Positions 48,468 to 58,530 of a stretch of DNA of 64,000 nucleotides are shown here, piece after piece (positions within the stretch are counted from its first letter, which is position 1; each line of letters begins with the position of its first letter). Source of the stretch: Panax quinquefolius (lineage: Eukaryota > Streptophyta > Magnoliopsida > Apiales > Araliaceae); assembly GCA_020205615.1 (NCBI GenBank), contig CM035169.1, positions 21,986,540 through 22,050,539 on the forward strand. The letters are read 5' to 3'. Under the pieces are notes generated by a model. It did no database searches, was not told the origin of the DNA, and saw only the letters and a list, made by a program, of their open reading frames with translations. A program made the translations under genes and the position numbers.

Positions 48468-50032
48468 AAGAAAGGCCCATTTTGTGTGACTTGCAAAGGA
48501 TGGAGATAGAGTTAATGACCTGGGGACGCGTGTGATGATAGTGAGTATCTGAGTAGAACCGACTTTAATCGATAAAGTTAAAAGTCGCTTCAAGCTCTGC
48601 ACTGGAGGCGATGCGATGAGGAAGAAAGTGCAAGAAGGTGCTATCTTGGGAAGCAAGAATCGATGAAGAAGGAATACTTGAGTCAACTCCGGACTTTGTG
48701 TTCTAACGACCACGATTTAAAGTATAATATCATGATGGAGGCGCATAAACACACCATTTGCAATCCATCCCGGGAGTACTAAAATGTATCATGATATTCG
48801 GCCATACATTTTGGTGGAGCAATATGAAGAGAGAGATATCATTTGTTTATCTCAAGGTGTCTAACTTGTCAACGAGTTAAAGCGAGCATCAAGTACCAAA
48901 AAGGTCCATTCAGAACCACTTGAAATTTCGGAATGGAAGTGGGAGCACATTACCATGGATTTCAATTCACGGTCTTCCTAAGGTTTCTCAAGGCATTGAT
49001 GCGATTTGGGTCATTGTTGATAGATTGACCAAGTCCGCTCATTTCTTACCGATACGAGAAACTTATACACTTGAACGTCTTGCTCGTATGTACATAAACG
49101 AGATTGGAAGATCGCATGGTACGCCAGTATCCATAGTTTCGATCGAGACCCAAGATTCACTTCACGATTTTGGGTTAGTTTGCAAAAAGCTATGGGCGCA
49201 GACTTACGATTTAGCTCCTAAGATATCATCCTCGGATGGACGGACGATGGAGAGGACTATTCAAACTCGGAAGATCTATTAAGACTCGTGTCCTTGATTT
49301 CAAGGGAGTTGGGACAAGTTCTTACCATTGGTGGAGTTTTCCTACAACAACAGCTTATCAAACAAGTATTGGCATGGCTCCATTCGAGCGTTGTATGGAA
49401 GAAAGTGTCGTTCTCGGTATCTTTGGGATGAGGTGGGTGAAGCAACGTTGTTGGGACCGGAGTTGGTACGTATGACTACGGAAAAGATTCAAACGATCCG
49501 ACAACGTATAAAAACCTCACAAAATCGATAAAAGAGTTATGCTGATCTTCATCGAAAGGACGTGGAATTCGATATAGGAGATCATGTGTTGTTAAGAGTT
49601 GCTCCATGGAAAGGAGTTACAAGATTTGGAAAGAGAGAAAACTTAATCCTCGATTCATCGGTCCATTTTAATCCTCGATCGAAAGTAGGAATCGTGGCCT
49701 ATAGACTCGCTTTTACTTGCTAAATATGTCTCGTGTTCATAACGTTTTTCACATATCCATGTTACGTAAATATGTGAAAGACCGAACCATATTATTGAGT
49801 TAGAACCGGACGAAATAGCGGAAGATTTGGACGTATGAAGAGGTTCATGTTCAAATTTTGGATAAGAAGGAACATATTCTACGCCCAAGAGTTATACCTC
49901 AAGTCAAAGTTTTGTGGAGGAACCACGATGTTGAGAAATGACTTGGGAGTTAGAATCGATATGAAATCAAGGTATCCTTACCTCTTCGACATACCAGTGC
50001 ACGTACCCTAATTTCGAGGGCTTAAATTTCAT
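48468..50032 (+). pseudogene. El-1 pol 3' part: integrase and chromodomain-like tail, broken
   Basis: Resumes El-1 pol after the El-2 insertion. 48920-49282 holds [37 protein letters not shown] and INEIGRSHGTPVSI (the GxP after the second aspartate segment is changed; SDRDPRF is replaced by SIETQDS). 49328-49531 has [28 protein letters not shown]. After a frameshift come DVEF, LRVAPWKGV-type sequence (49560-49620). The tail at about 49829-49992 encodes VQILDKKEHILRP, VIPQVKVLWRNH and WELESxMKSRYPYLF, the chromodomain of Del/Tekay elements. Confidence 0.85.
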
Positions 50033-50043
50033 AAGAAGGGAGG
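50033..50043 (+). other. El-1 polypurine tract
   Basis: AAGAAGGGAGG directly upstream of the 3' LTR, which here begins CAGAAGACCC instead of TGTAAGACCC. Confidence 0.85.
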
Positions 50044-50044
50044 T

Positions 50045-50421
50045 CAGAAGACCCAAGCTTTTATAAATAAAGATGAATTTTCTATAAATATTATTTTTGA
50101 ATATTATGGAATAAATTTGATATAATGTTATAGTTGTGGGTAATATTTATAAATTTTGCAAAGTAAGCAAGTTGTTATAAAATATTCGTTTGGTTGGGAA
50201 TATTCTTTTTGTCGGGGAATATTAAATGACGATTTACTCAATCATTGGTGGACCCCTAACGGAAGTATTGTCGTAGTTAGAAAGCGACAAAATTATCTTT
50301 CTATAAAAATAACGGCGGAGGTGTTACCGTTAAAAGCATTGAACTACCCGGTGGTAAAAATCTGATGTCTGGCGTGGTTGCATAGTAGCATTACAGATTG
50401 ATTATCGATGCTTACGTGAGA
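50045..50421 (+). repeat. El-1 3' LTR (A2), first part
   Basis: First 377 bases of the LTR, from the mutated start to TGAGA (50417-50421), where a solo B LTR was inserted. Supplies the ~85 bases missing from the 5' LTR copy. Confidence 0.88.
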
Positions 50422-53236
50422 TGTGACGCCCCCAAAATAGGTATACACAACACCCATTCACGAGTCGCCAAATACATGGTACGTAAACAACTACAACTTT
50501 ATTATTACAACAAGAAAGCGTGAGTTTAAATACAAATATTATCTTAGACAATATCTATACTCAAATAAATCCTCATCACATTTATTGATACATTATTTTA
50601 CAAAATGGTGAGGACTACTAAACAATCCTTTCTAAAACCTTCATTCCATATACCCCAGACCAGACTTTCGCATTATATTCTCGCCTCCCGAGAAAAATGG
50701 AACAAAAAGAAAAAAGGTGAGCTCAACTAGCTCAATAAAGAATATTATGACTAAGATAATATACAACAAATTATCGTTAGTCTTCAACAGGAAAATATAA
50801 TAGAATACAATAGACAACAAATTTTAAATCAATATTCGCAATGGAAATAATAATTCATTAGAAGAGTTAAGTAGAGAATGCAAACTACTATCTTCTATGT
50901 ATGAATTTAAAAGTTCATCGCTCATCTTTTATCCTCGTGAACATCAATCAATATACATCCGGAATCAAATATTCATCTTTTGCACTACAGCCAAAGATAT
51001 TCATCACCGTCATGTTCATTTAAACACCTGCTTATCTTTGCACTACTGAGCCAAAGATATTCTTCAGAAATCATTCATCTTTTGCACTACAGCCAAAGAT
51101 ATTCTTAAGAAATCATTCATCTTTGCACTCTGTGCCAAAGATATTCCATAATATCATCATTTAAGATCGAGGATGATGAAAAAATATTTTTAAAGAAACG
51201 AATCCAAAGTGAAACAAAATGACAAGGATTAAGGATTAAGGATTCGTGACTTGATTTTATCCACGCCCAAAAATACCTCAAAAATAATCATAGTGGTGTA
51301 AAATTCAAGAATGATCAAAATATGGATACAATCGAAAGTTAGTATCCGTAATAGATGTTTTGGACTAAAAGAAGAAATTTTATTTTTTAAAGTGAATAAG
51401 ACCAGATATCGTGAATAAGGTCAGATATCGTGAATAAAGTCCGATACACGTGAATAGTAACTCAGACACCAAAAGATAGAAATTCCACAAAAACATCTTC
51501 ACGCTTCATTGAATAAAGTACTCGTGAATAAGAACTCGTGAATAAGAACTCATGAATAATAACTCGTGAATAGTAACTCATGAATAAGAACCCATGAATA
51601 GTAACCCCGACATGAAAAAGTTCCAAATTTGATAAAAACTTCAGATCAACATTTCAAAGATAATGATATTGAAGAAATAATATCATTACTGAAAAAATAA
51701 TATCCTTACCTCGAAAGATCAAGACTTTAGCTTTAATAATGGGTATAGGTCAAAGGAACTTGCACCATCTAGCAATACTCAAAGTATACTCAAAATACTC
51801 ACAAGAATATTTCGATAATATAGAGAGAGAAAACTTCATTTCGGTGTGATTTTCAATTCTAACCCAAGACCCTATTTATGAAATTGCTAACAACAAAAGC
51901 GTAAAATTTAATATAATATTAATATTTATTTTCCAAAACCTCATACACGCACACTCTGCCAACTGAATTCAGCTCCTACACATGTTAAATGAGGCCACCT
52001 AAACATTCCAAAAACGTTTTTCCTATTTTAAATATTTTAAACTTCCAAAAATCAATTATTTTGAAGCTTGAACTTCAATAATTCATAATAAATAGCCCTT
52101 TCATCAGAAAATTCGAATCTCATGAGTTTTTATAGGAAATTCAATTTCTACAACTTTACAGAAGAAAGTTTTTCCAAATTCCAAATAGAAATTGACCGAA
52201 ATCCACAAACGGGTGATTTTACAAGCTATAATCAAATTTCTATTAATAATTGTGTCCACCAACACACAAAACATGTGTTAAACATTTAATGCCACAAAAA
52301 TACTCTTCCTCCTCATATACTCATATATCCCACATTCATTGTAAAAATATCACTAGATTAATATATTATTAAAATAATATATTTAAATGAATTATTTTAT
52401 CGAAAAAGATAAAATATTAATTTTCAACAATTGTCATTTTAAAAATTTTCTCCATCTATATCCACATAAAATCAATATTTTCCTCATCATATAAATCAAT
52501 AATTAATTATTCACAAATAATATTACGTAATCACAATATTGACAATCGCAGGATTCCTCAGAAAGAGGGGGCTTTCAATAAGAATTTCTTCTTATCGCTA
52601 CAAGCAATTAGGTGACCAAAACTCTCCTCAGACAGAACTTTCTAGACATTGCCAACAATGTTATCTAATAATATTATTGAGATAATATGAATTATTGCTT
52701 CGATAATGAAAATATCTTTGTAATGACAATTATTGAAACAACAAAGAATATAAAATATCAACGCTATGACAATTATTAACTCAATAAAAATCTTTGAATA
52801 AAGAATTATCGTAACCATTATTGAGTAAAGTGCCTTCACGTAAGAATCAATAATTGGTGCAATCTGGTGTCTTCTTTGTTCAACAACGCAGTATTAGTGT
52901 GTTTTAAACCGGGTATTCCAATGAAGATAATTCAGTAATAACTACGCCGTTATTTAAAAACAACTTATATTTGTCGCTTTCTTCATCCAATCGCTTTCGT
53001 TATGGGGCCACACATGGTCGCTACTTCGTAGCATTTAATATTTAAATCGCATTTAATATTCCACGACCAAACGAATATTCCCAAACAACAATGAATATTT
53101 TATAACCACTTGCTTATTTTGAAATATTTGCATATTTAACCCTTAACTATCCACATTAATCAAATCAACCCTTACTATTTCAAAATAATAAATAAAGGAA
53201 ATTCCTTTTATTTAAAAAAAAAAATCGGTCTTTCGC
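50422..53236 (-). mobile_element. Solo LTR, form B, in the El-1 3' LTR
   Basis: Starts TGTGACGCCCCC at 50422; the target TGAGA is duplicated perfectly at 50417-50421 and 53237-53241, and the A2 LTR resumes in register. The distal end is eroded: instead of AAGTTGGGGTCTTACA it reads TTTAAAAAAAAAAATCGGTCTTTCGC. Contains four CAAAG/CTTTG hairpin units (50975-51145), the TTCACGAGTTCTTA array (51480-51606), and the TATA region near 51871-51880 (minus). Confidence 0.92.
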
Positions 53237-55602
53237 TGAGAAGTCACTTAGCTATACTCAATTATTGCTATAAAGAATTGTTGATCATATCTCTTATATT
53301 ATTGATTCAATTATTGTCACGAAGATCATCTCAGATAATATGTTATATTATTAATTGAGACGACAAGTTATAAATGATTAATAAATTGTTGAAAGATTAA
53401 AAATGTGTTGATTAAAATAAAATAATTTGTGGTAATATTTATTCAATCCTTGATGTATATAAAGAGTCATTATGAGGGCGTTTGTGGTAAGTTTGATTAT
53501 TTTATGGGGGCCCATATGTCATCATCTAAGAGTCTCTTCGTCAATAGTAATTACCTTTGTGAATAGTAATTACCTTTGTGAATAGTAATTACCTTCGTCG
53601 ATAGTATTTACCTTCGCCAATCGATAGTAATTACCTTTGTGAATAGTAATTACCTTTGTGAATAGTAATTACCTTCGTCAATAGTAGTTGTCCTTCAATA
53701 TTACCAAGAGTTAACTCGCCTTCTTGATTGTTCCAAATGTTAATTACCCTTCATGAAATAGTAGTTGTCTCTTCAATATTACCAAGAGTCATTTTGACCC
53801 TTCGTTAACTCAAAGAGCCACCCCTCGCTTTTCTACAAATAGAAAGCTCATTCCTTCATTATTTCTTACGAATTCAATTTGAAACTCAGAGAGAAAAACT
53901 ATAGAGAGAAAGAAGAAAAGTATTCTCGCTACTTCACTTTTCCAATATTCAGTTCTTCTAAGGTAGGGAATATTATTTGTTGTACCCATAAAGGGTGTTA
54001 TTCTTTCTTATTCATGAAGAGAATCTGTTGTTATTCCATCGCTTATTATTCTTTTGGAATAACTCAGTATACGCTGGCCTACCCTATACTTGGTGACATT
54101 TTTCTATTATTACATTGGAACATCCACTCGTGTGTTTTACACAGGACCGGGTAAAATCTTTATTATTATTCTGTTGGAATATCACATCGTGTGTTTTACA
54201 CTCGGACACGGGTTCCATTTTTTATTATTCCGTCTTTATTATTCTCGTTTGAATATCCTCGCATGCATGTTATACGGGACTGGTTCCATCATTTATTATT
54301 CCAAGATTTATTATTCTCGTTGAACATCCCACATTTGTGTGAATTTCACCGACACGGTTCCGTTATTATTATTCTGTTGGAATAACTCGCCTCATGCGAT
54401 CTATCGCATGCGTGGTGATTTCTTTTGTTATTCCATTCTTTATTATACCCGGTTGGTTAAAACTTTGACTTTATACTCCATGAAATTAGTAGAATATCCT
54501 CGATATTTGCGTTTCATCCAAAGATATCTTTTCATGGAAATATTCTTCCGATCATTCTTGAATTTTACTCTACAAAATAGTATCATGTCGACAATTTAGG
54601 ACGTTAATAATTCGTGGATAAAATAATTCTTGAACTTGTTTTATTGAATTCTTATATCATTGTCATCATCCTCATGTTTATATTATGTTGAAAGTCATCT
54701 GCATGGCTTCAGAAGTGCATGGGGATGGACTTGGTATGATTATGACCAGAGACTATTCGTAATAATCGTGACCGTAATGTTACAAATGATGTGATGAAAG
54801 TCATCATTCTCAGTAGTGCATAGATGGACTTGGTATGATTATGACCAGAGACTATTCGGTAATCATCTTAACCGTAATGTTACAAATGATGTGATAAAAA
54901 TCCTCGTTAGTAGTAGTGCATTGATGGACGATTGTTGGCATGATCATGAATTATTAATGAATACACAACTATTCTTGGCCGTAGTGCATGAATAATTGTG
55001 GTCGTGATCTTAAAGAATATCCTTGGCAGTAGTATGCGGGGGTGATTCGATGATGTGGAATATTTATTAAAGTTTGAGTCTCAACTATAACAGTGATGAA
55101 AAACCTTTTAAAATCATAAAAGATTGTAGATTTTATTTTCTACTTGACTCTTTTAATGGATTGCTGGTTCCGCTGTAGTTAAACTTAATGTTCATTATAT
55201 TTTATCGGTTTAACACATGTTGCACAGAGGCTAATGATAATTTATTCGCATTATCTTAGTCATAATATTTCTTCGAAGCTAGTTGAGCTCACCCTTTTCT
55301 TTCACCGTTTCTCTGTGAAATGAGAATATATATATTTGGAGACGAGTTGGGGAACACGAAGTAATGGTCCGGAGGATAGATTAGTAGTCCTCACTATTTC
55401 GTGAAATAGTGTGATAATAATTGTAATGAAGACTCCTTTTGAGTTTGTATGATCTCTAGTAGACAATATTGTATTCAAACTCACAGTTTATGTCAGTATT
55501 ATACTGCTACAGATTATATTAGTAAGTTGTATTTAAATTACATACTATGTATCCGATTCTACCCAAGATGGGTGATGTATACCTAATTTTGGGGGCGTCA
55601 CA
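53237..55602 (+). repeat. El-1 3' LTR (A2), second part
   Basis: Resumes with TGAGAAGTCACTTAGC and ends GGGGGCGTCACA at 55602. Contains the GTAATTACC array (53537-53700), TATA-like CTACAAATAG (about 53832), the GTTATTCC block (54025-54440), the duplicated GGACTTGGTATGATTATGAC units (54695-54895) and the terminal hairpins. TTTTA at 55603-55607 is the right flank. The small frames at 53879-54599 are repeat artefacts. Confidence 0.9.
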
Positions 55603-56302
55603 TTTTAAATTTAAAAATATCACATACTTACTTCAAAAAAGATTAATAAATAAATTAACAGTAATTTTATAATTAAAAACAAGAGGTTGTAGTATATTAC
55701 ATCTATGATCGTAAGCTCTAATGCATGAAGCCAATATAAAGGTTAAATAGTTACAACGACCAAAACTTGCTTTGACTATTGGAACTTTAAAATTTAAAAT
55801 TTCATTATTTAAGTAATTAATATAAGAAAATTATTGGGCACATATTGAAAAAATTGAATCCATATTTTGCATAATGATCCAATGACACTGTAGAACAAAA
55901 AATGCTCTAACTATACCGCATCTGTCATTAAATTGCTTAGATTTACCTGCATGTGTATATATTTCTGTCAAAAATGAGCTTCAAGTATAATATTTTTCTT
56001 CATACATAAAGTAATGTGTCCGTATCAAATTAAGAAAGTTGTATTCAACAAAAATAAAATAATCAACAAAAAAACTAAAAGTTTCTCTAAATGCATTTAT
56101 ATGTATAATATAATATATCAAGCCAAAAATTAATTTTAACATCTAAATTAATGAAAACAAGAACTGGGACAGTGCCGGCAAATACATTTGCGCATGTGCC
56201 TCCAACTTCTTTTGTTTTGAAATTAAGGTAAAAAACATTGCAACAAGAAAGATCGATTGATTAGTAGGTCATGTTGTTTTAAAAAAATCATCATCATCAT
56301 CA

Positions 56303-56383
<81 letters not shown>

Positions 56384-56494
56384 TGAAACTTACTTTTGAT
56401 ATAAGAACTTAACAGAGTTAACGGTGCGTTACGAGTTGAGAAATTAATAAGAGAGAAGAAGGATGTCATAAGTAATTAAGACGCTCATTTAATC

Positions 56495-56546
<52 letters not shown>

Positions 56547-56849
56547 CATTAATTAATAATTAAGTTTAAAGTTACTAGAGGCAATCTCGATTTCTATAGA
56601 AGAAAAGAAAAATGAGCAAAGAAATTAAAGGGATTAGTTAATTTTTACATGAACCTTACATCCAAACCAGAAAATTAACAAACTAACACATACATATATA
56701 GTAGAAAACATGCACGCACGCAATGACTAACACAAATTAGAGACAGAGACAGACACAGACACAGACAGAGACATGCAAAATTAATAATCTTAATTAATTA
56801 GTTGTGCAGGAGGTAGCTAGCTAGGTCTTAATTTGTTCATGAGGATCAG
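55603..56849. other. Host intergenic DNA, 3' side of the MIF gene
   Basis: Non-coding. Contains a CATCAT and (CA)n/(TA)n compound microsatellite at 56288-56380 and a (TA)n run at 56497-56540. The frame at 56269-56469 (minus) is the microsatellite read as protein. The start (55603-55710) resembles one half of an AT-rich MITE. Confidence 0.6.
56288..56380. repeat. Compound microsatellite (CAT)n-(CA)n-(TA)n
   Basis: CATCATCATCATCAT, then about 18 CA units, then about 18 TA units with one interruption. Likely polymorphic in length. Confidence 0.95.
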
Positions 56850-57104
56850 CTAGTCGCAATTGGTTACCTCATTTTCAGTTTCCACTTGGCGTCTATGGAA
56901 GCTTCGGTGGCAACCACAAGCGGCGCAAGCAAGTGCGGCGCTTGTCCCCTCCTCCCCGCTTGCCAGGAATTCCCTGCATCCATCCACTGCATACCCTCCC
57001 ATGTTTGCCGCGTGATTCTTCTGGCACTCTCCGTATCTCACACTTTTACTCCTCAATGAACAAGATTCATCTCTTTTGATCACCATCACTTGACGCTTCT
57101 TCAT
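56850..57104 (-). CDS. MIF2: Mini zinc finger (MIF) protein, MIF2-like
   Basis: A complete intronless frame of 84 codons plus stop. It is nearly all one ZF-HD dimerisation zinc finger: [10 protein letters not shown] (22-31), [11 protein letters not shown] (36-46), and [13 protein letters not shown] (60-72), with C27, H31, C43, C60, C63, C65, H66 and H70 as likely zinc ligands. There is no homeodomain, which defines MIFs: plant proteins that pair with ZF-homeodomain factors and block their nuclear DNA binding, affecting hormone responses and meristem growth. The basic start [11 protein letters not shown] and the GEEGT segment resemble MIF2 more than MIF1 or MIF3; the exact ortholog is inferred. 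The length is typical (about 80-100). The only confidently intact gene in the window. Confidence 0.95.
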   Translation of the reverse strand: MKKRQVMVIKRDESCSLRSKSVRYGECQKNHAANMGGYAVDGCREFLASGEEGTSAALACAACGCHRSFHRRQVETENEVTNCD

Positions 57105-57240
57105 CTCTTGCTTAATTAATTGATTTAGTACTCCAAATTAAGCCCAGAGAAAGAGAGAGCTAGCTAGCTCTTGTTTGATTCAAACCAATTAAACCCTAAG
57201 CCGGGCTAACCCTAAAAGTCATATATTTAAAGCCAATTTA
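57105..57240 (-). promoter_or_regulatory. MIF 5' leader and core promoter with two telo-box motifs
   Basis: Upstream of the start codon, on the minus strand, come a CT-rich leader (CTAGCTAGCTCTCTCTTTCTC, complement of 57149-57169), two AAACCCTAA-type telo-boxes (57191-57199 and, as TAACCCTAAAA, 57207-57217) and a TATA-like TTTAAATATATGAC (57219-57232). Telo-boxes are known elements in promoters of growth-linked genes and can recruit TRB proteins with Polycomb. Positions are seen; function is inferred. Confidence 0.5.
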
Positions 57241-58440
57241 ACTTCCCTTTTAGTGACTAGAGATTATTTATTCTGTCCCTTCTAAAAGCAGAAATATATT
57301 TATTCTCTCTCTTTTTTTATTTGTTTCAAAGTTAAAGATGTATTTTTATTTTTAAGCTATCAATTAAATCACATAAAATTTTGAATATATATACTCACTC
57401 CGTAATGACTTTTTGCGCATATTAATAAAGATGATAAAATTATTTATATTTAAATTATCATTTAATTGCATAATTTTCTATACATAAATATACATATATA
57501 GAAAATAAAATATAATAATTAATACTAAAAATATTATAAATTTAACTTGATATTAATTAAAATAGTAATAAGCACTTTTATTTCACCATAAAGAGAGTAT
57601 ATTATCTCAAGCCGATTGAGTATTATCTCAAGCAGATTGAGTATTATAATACATCTAGTTAATGCGTTAGATGTGCCTTTCTTTATTAGAAAAATAATAA
57701 CGTCTGTCTCTCTAATTTTACTTTACTACTACTACGTTCAAAAAGTGGATCCCAGTACTTACTTGGACCTTACAATTAGAAATTGATCCCTTATGTAGTT
57801 ATGTGGCCGGGTAATTAATTAATAAACGCCCTCACTTTTGAATTAATTAACTACTCCACTACTTATTACGATTATTAATATATACTCCCTCTAAAAGTGA
57901 GTTGTAATGAATTGATTGCCCAACGAACGGCCTAACAACTGAAAAGCTAGCATGGAATACAAACGATTCCCGCCAAAATATACTAGTATAATGCAAAATC
58001 ATTAGAGCTCCTTTTGAATTAAATTGTTCAATTGGAAAAAAAAGGTGATTTGGCCCATAAAAGTGATTGGTTTGTTATAGAATGACCAGCTAAGCAGGAT
58101 AAAATTAATGAATATATCCATCCCATCCCGTGGTCTAGAACTGAAGGCTGAAGCTAATATATATAGCGCAGGTGGCTTGTGGCCACCCCTGTGGCCTGTG
58201 GGGTGTATCGAATATGATATCAACAACATTTGTCTACGCTAGCTGACGGCCGGCCAGATTAATTATGATAACCAAGCCCTGCCATAACTGCATGTTCGGA
58301 CAAATCTTAATTATGTATTGCTTGTTTATATATTTATATGTAATCATCTTCCCGTGCAAATTGATATGAACAATTATTGATGCTTTAAAATTTCCAAATT
58401 ACTCACTAATTAATTAACATATATAGTAAAAATAGCACTG
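57241..58440. other. Host intergenic DNA with a possible diverged Stowaway relic
   Basis: No gene recognised. Between 57394 and 57595, CTCACTCCGTAATGACTTTT at one end and AAAGAGAGTATATTA at the other recall worn Stowaway termini. The minus-strand frame at 58002-58229 lacks a recognisable domain. Confidence 0.4.
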
Positions 58441-58452
58441 CATACAAATTTG

Positions 58453-58456
<4 letters not shown>

Positions 58457-58527
<71 letters not shown>
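58457..58527. repeat. (TA)n-(CA)n compound microsatellite
   Basis: About 20 TA units followed by about 15 CA units. Confidence 0.95.

Positions 58528-58530
<3 letters not shown>

Larger units (their letters stand above)
22858..55602 (+). mobile_element. El-1: Del/Tekay-type Ty3/gypsy retrotransposon (A2), split by later insertions
   Basis: Plus-strand element with 5' LTR 22858-25472, PBS at 25475, gag-pol 25665-28744 resuming at 48468-50032, PPT at 50033, and 3' LTR 50045-50421 plus 53237-55602. Between the two halves of pol sits El-2 with El-3 inside it; a solo B LTR sits in the 3' LTR. The first ~85 bases of the 5' LTR are missing, so no TSD can be read; the right flank is TTTTA. Coding order is gag, protease, RT, RNase H, integrase, chromodomain-like tail, the order of Ty3/gypsy chromoviruses. 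All domains carry stops or frameshifts. Confidence 0.9.

Noticed and set aside
22858..55602. Endogenous pararetrovirus or envelope-bearing retrovirus
   Set aside because: LTRs, PBS, PPT, integrase and TSDs are all present, and no envelope-like or movement-protein frame follows pol; the tail is chromodomain-like.
56269..56469. Frame with an IYIYIY/CVCVCV run
   Set aside because: Direct translation of a TA/CA microsatellite.
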